NCBI GenBank assembly: GCA_964436865.1
Contig: CAYTFK010000138.1
Span: forward strand, 1-16,687
Direction: 5' to 3'
Length of the DNA: 16,687 bases
Source of the DNA: JAXGPP01 sp964436865
Lineage (GTDB): Bacteria; Planctomycetota; Planctomycetia; Pirellulales; Thermoguttaceae
Shown here: piece by piece, positions 13,803 to 16,687 of the stretch
Position numbering within the stretch: position 1 is the first letter of the stretch
How the letters are laid out: each line of letters opens with the position of its first letter
Notes under the pieces: model-generated
The model's input: the letters and a program-made list of their open reading frames with translations, nothing else
Told to the model about the DNA's origin: nothing
The model's database searches: none
Made by a program: the position numbers and the translations under genes

Positions 13803-16687
13803 ATGCAATCGCGACTGTTTGATGAAATCGAGCGTGTGGCCGGGCGCTATCGCCAGATGCGAATCTGGACGGCCCTGGCGATCGTTTGGTTCGCTGCCAG
13901 CGCCGTGGCCGCGGGCGTGCTGTTGCTCGACCGCCTGGGATGGGCGGCGCCGCGATGGTCGGTTCCCGCGCTCGCCATTGCCGCGATGGTCGGTGCGATC
14001 GTCGCGGCCTGGCAGGCGGCGCGGCCAACGCGCGATCAACGATGGATTGCGCGGCGGATCGAAGGCCGGTATCCGGAGTTGGACAGCCTGCTCTTGGCTG
14101 CGGTAGAGCAGTCGCCGAGCTTGCCGGGTGGCCGGTTTGGTTTTCTCCAGGAACAAGTTCTTCGCAGCGCCATCCATCATGGCCGACGCCACGATTGGGA
14201 AGACCACGTGGTCTCGCGATGGCGGCTCCGTGCGACGGAAATGGCCGGCGCGATGGCGTTGGGAGTGCTCGCGGCGAGCCTGGCGATGGTCAGCCAGGCG
14301 GGGCGCAACCACGCCCTGGCTCTGCCCTCGGACGAGGGCCCGGTTGGCTGGCTGGGCGGAGCGGCGGAGCCGGTCGTCACGCCGGGCGACACCGAGATCG
14401 AACGCGGCGCGGCGCTGGTGGTCACGGCCCGTTTCCGCGGTCGGTTGCCCGATGAAGCGGCGCTCGTCTATCGCCCGCCAGGCGGCGAGGCCGTCCGCCT
14501 GAGACTCTCGCCCAGCCTTTCCGACCCGATGTTCGGCGGCCGGATCGATAGCGTCGAAAGCGAGCTGTCGTATCACGTCGAGTACGACCGGCGCAAGACC
14601 CGGGAGTACCGCGTCGCCGTCTTCGAGTTTCCTGAATTGGTGCAGGCCGACGCCGAGATGCGGTTTCCCGACTACACCGGCCTGGGCGAAAAGCGGATCG
14701 AAGACACGCGCCGTGTGACCGCAGTCGAGGGCACGCGGCTGACGATGTGGTGCCGGCTCAACAAGCCGGTCCGCGAGGCCCGCCTGGTGGGCGAGGGAGA
14801 CCGGCAGATCGAACTCGCTCCGACGGGCGAAGACCGCTCGGTGCGAACGTTCTCGGTTGCGCTCACCGAATCGGGCCGCTACCGGCTGCACCTGGTTGAC
14901 GACCAGGGCCGTGCCAACAAAGAGCCGCCAGAGTTCGTGTTCACCGTCACCCCCAATCGCCGCCCGGAAATTCGTGTCGAATCGCCGGCCCGCGACGTCC
15001 GCGTGTCGCCCATCGAGGAACTCGAAGCGAAGGCCCAGGTGTGGGACGATTTCGGCCTGGTGGCGTATGGCTTGAGCTACAGCCTTGCCGGCGGCGCGGC
15101 GACGGATGTGCCCCTGGGTGAAAAGGCCGAGGGCGGCAAGCGTCATTCGGCAACAACGCTTATTGACTTCGAGGCGATGGACGCGGAGCCCGACCAACTG
15201 CTCTCGTATTACTTCTGGGCTGAAGACAACGGCGCCGACGGCGAGCCGCGCCGGACGATGGGCGACATGTACTTCGCCGAGGTCCGGCATTTCGAAGAGA
15301 TCTTTCGCGAGGGGGAGCAGCCGGCGGGCGATCAATCGCAGCAACAGCAACAGCAGCAACAGGGGGGCAACGCCCAGCAGGCCGAACAACTGGCCGAGCA
15401 GCAGAAGCAGGTGATCAACGCCACCTGGAAGGTTCTCCGCCGCGAAACGGCCGCGAGGTCCGACGCCCTCGTGACCGACAGCCGCCGCGTGCACGAAGCC
15501 CAGCAGGCGGTCGTGGAGGCCGCCACGGGCCTGTCCGAGAGACTGGAAGATCCAGAGTCGAAACAGCATCTCGACGCGGCGGTAGCCCACATGGGTGAAG
15601 CGATCGATCAATTGGCGAAGGTCCTGGAGTCGAAGGAGGTTGAGCCCTTGACGCCCGCACTGGCTGCCGAGCAGGCCGCCTACCAGGCACTTCTCAAGCT
15701 GCGGGCCCGCGAACATCTCGTCACGCGGGGACGCCAACAGCAGCAGCCGGGCCAGTCGCAAGCTAATTCGAGCGGCCCTTCGCAACAGCAGCTCAACCAG
15801 CTTGAGTTGAAGCAGTCGGAGAATCGTTACGAAACAAAGCGGTCGCCCGAGCAGCAGCCGACGGACCAGGCCACTCGCGAGGTGCTCAACCGGCTCCGCG
15901 ACCTGGCGCGCCGCCAGGACGACCTGAACGAGCGGCTCAAGGAGCTTCAGTCGGCCCTGGAAGAAGCCAAGTCGCCCGAGGAGCGGGAGGAGATCGAGCG
16001 CCAGTTGAAACGGCTTCGCCAGCAACAGCAGGAGATGCTCCGCGACACCGACGAACTGGCCGAACGGATGGGCCAGCCGGAGAACCAGGAGCGGATGTCG
16101 GAGGCCCGCCAGCAACTGGAGCAGACGCGCCAGGAACTCCAGCAGGCATCCGAGGCTCTCCTGCAGGGCCAGCTCTCTGAGGCTCAGGCAAGCGGAACGC
16201 GGGCCGAGCGCGATCTGGAGCAGATGGCCGACGACTTCCGGCAGCAGGCCTCCAGCCGGTTTGCCGACGAGATGCAGGAACTGCGCGAGGAAGCCCGGCG
16301 TCTCCACGAGAACGAGACGAAACTCGGCGAGCAGTTGCGGAATCTCGACCGCCCCGAGGCCGGACCCAAAAGCCTGCGCCAGGACAATCGCCGGGAGGAC
16401 GTGACCGAGGCCTTCCAGCAGCAGTCGAAAGACCTGACCGAGTTGATGAAGTCGATGCAGGAGACGGTCGAACAGGCGGAAGAGGCCGAGCCGCTCATGG
16501 CCGACAAACTCTACGACGCGTTGCGGTCGGCGCGGCAGGAACGGCTGGAGGAGAAGCTGGAGATGTCGCGCACCCTGCTCGACCGCGGCTTCCTCCAGGA
16601 GTCGGCCCAGGTCGAGGCGCTGGCGTCGGAAGGGATCGAGCAGCTCAAAGAGGGCGTCGAGGACGCGGCGACCAGCGTGTTGGGTGA
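13803..16687 (+). CDS. Large membrane-anchored Q-rich coiled-coil protein, DUF4175-like (C-terminus beyond the window)
   Basis: The open frame from ATG 13803 runs 961 codons to the right edge with no stop. The ribosome site is weak (ACAGGC), and the gene starts 32 bp after the BatA-like gene. Membrane helices are seen at about 21-42, 52-70 and 147-165. Residues about 175-500 are beta-rich with Ig-like phrasing (RRPEIRVESPARDVRVSPIE, DDFGLVAYGLSYSLAG), typical of DUF4175-type proteins. From about 505 to the end the protein is Q/E/R-rich and helical: a run of eight Gln (513-520), QQQQ (645-648), then long predicted coiled coil (RQDDLNERLKELQSALEEAK, EEIERQLKRLRQQQQEM). This matches the large last membrane protein often found in planctomycete MoxR-DUF58-VWA operons. 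No enzyme motif is visible; a scaffold or client-binding arm outside the cytoplasm is inferred. Confidence 0.88.
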   Translation, partial: MQSRLFDEIERVAGRYRQMRIWTALAIVWFAASAVAAGVLLLDRLGWAAPRWSVPALAIAAMVGAIVAAWQAARPTRDQRWIARRIEGRYPELDSLLLAAVEQSPSLPGGRFGFLQEQVLRSAIHHGRRHDWEDHVVSRWRLRATEMAGAMALGVLAASLAMVSQAGRNHALALPSDEGPVGWLGGAAEPVVTPGDTEIERGAALVVTARFRGRLPDEAALVYRPPGGEAVRLRLSPSLSDPMFGGRIDSVESELSYHVEYDRRKTREYRVAVFEFPELVQADAEMRFPDYTGLGEKRIEDTRRVTAVEGTRLTMWCRLNKPVREARLVGEGDRQIELAPTGEDRSVRTFSVALTESGRYRLHLVDDQGRANKEPPEFVFTVTPNRRPEIRVESPARDVRVSPIEELEAKAQVWDDFGLVAYGLSYSLAGGAATDVPLGEKAEGGKRHSATTLIDFEAMDAEPDQLLSYYFWAEDNGADGEPRRTMGDMYFAEVRHFEEIFREGEQPAGDQSQQQQQQQQGGNAQQAEQLAEQQKQVINATWKVLRRETAARSDALVTDSRRVHEAQQAVVEAATGLSERLEDPESKQHLDAAVAHMGEAIDQLAKVLESKEVEPLTPALAAEQAAYQALLKLRAREHLVTRGRQQQQPGQSQANSSGPSQQQLNQLELKQSENRYETKRSPEQQPTDQATREVLNRLRDLARRQDDLNERLKELQSALEEAKSPEEREEIERQLKRLRQQQQEMLRDTDELAERMGQPENQERMSEARQQLEQTRQELQQASEALLQGQLSEAQASGTRAERDLEQMADDFRQQASSRFADEMQELREEARRLHENETKLGEQLRNLDRPEAGPKSLRQDNRREDVTEAFQQQSKDLTELMKSMQETVEQAEEAEPLMADKLYDALRSARQERLEEKLEMSRTLLDRGFLQESAQVEALASEGIEQLKEGVEDAATSVLG
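15339..15362 (+). repeat. CAG/CAA run encoding eight consecutive glutamines
   Basis: Eight Gln codons in a row (CAG and CAA mixed) encode Q513-Q520 of the coiled-coil protein, with another Gln two residues earlier. Mixed codons argue that the glutamine tract itself is maintained rather than being a fresh slippage product. A second run, QQQQ, is encoded at 15735-15746. Confidence 0.9.

Noticed and set aside
13785..16307. An 840-codon open frame on the minus strand
   Set aside because: It is fully antisense to the coiled-coil gene. The length comes from GC-rich codon bias and the Gln/Glu/Leu content of the plus strand, which yields Leu-rich antisense. There is no ribosome site, no family motif, and the plus-strand gene has clear domains and operon position.
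1..16687. CRISPR arrays, transposases, integrase/att sites, defence or toxin-antitoxin genes
   Set aside because: No regularly spaced direct repeats, no DDE or recombinase motifs, and no compositional break were seen. The MoxR-VWA set superficially resembles AAA+/VWA ternary conflict systems, but the DUF58/BatA/DUF4159 context fits the housekeeping planctomycete operon better.

Overview
The window is GC-rich (roughly 60-65% by eye) bacterial chromosomal DNA, almost certainly from a planctomycete (Pirellula/Rhodopirellula-like). This is inferred from family content: a secreted ThuA-like protein, a secreted DUF6786-type protein, a TPR/gluzincin fusion, and a DUF4159 - MoxR - DUF58 - BatA/VWA - long Q-rich coiled-coil gene order. 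No rRNA, tRNA, mobile element, CRISPR array or plasmid function was seen.

The left third (1-5708) holds five genes, all on the minus strand. Read in transcription order they are: a secreted AGE/cellobiose-epimerase-like sugar isomerase (5708-4365); a secreted ThuA-like protein (4098-3097); 13 bp later a two-cluster ferredoxin with an enlarged second Cys motif (3083-2679); a secreted DUF6786-like protein (2562-1285); and an exported helical-repeat protein of unknown function that runs off the left edge (1004-1). A 73-nt nested hairpin lies just downstream of the DUF6786 gene. A good sigma70-like promoter sits in front of the left-edge gene. Three of the five have sugar-related folds or families, so carbohydrate processing outside the cytoplasm is a reasonable but unproven theme.

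A 455-bp divergent intergenic region (5709-6163) separates the two halves. It carries candidate promoters pointing each way, an operator-like dyad, and a striking near-perfect 46-nt hairpin that belongs to neither gene.

The right two thirds (6164-16687) are six plus-strand genes: a TPR - HExxH metallopeptidase - TPR protein, a DUF4159 protein, a MoxR AAA+ ATPase (TTG start), a DUF58 protein, a BatA-like VWA membrane protein, and a long membrane-anchored Q-rich coiled-coil protein (DUF4175-like) that runs off the right edge. The last five are tightly packed: gaps are 35 and 32 bp, and there are two 4-bp ATGA overlaps. They look like one operon. MoxR ATPases work with VWA-domain partners as metal- and nucleotide-dependent chaperone or assembly modules. 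Here the cytoplasmic MoxR/DUF58 pair is plausibly coupled through the membrane-spanning VWA and coiled-coil proteins to the envelope, where the DUF4159 protein and the metallopeptidase also appear to act. The substrate is unknown.
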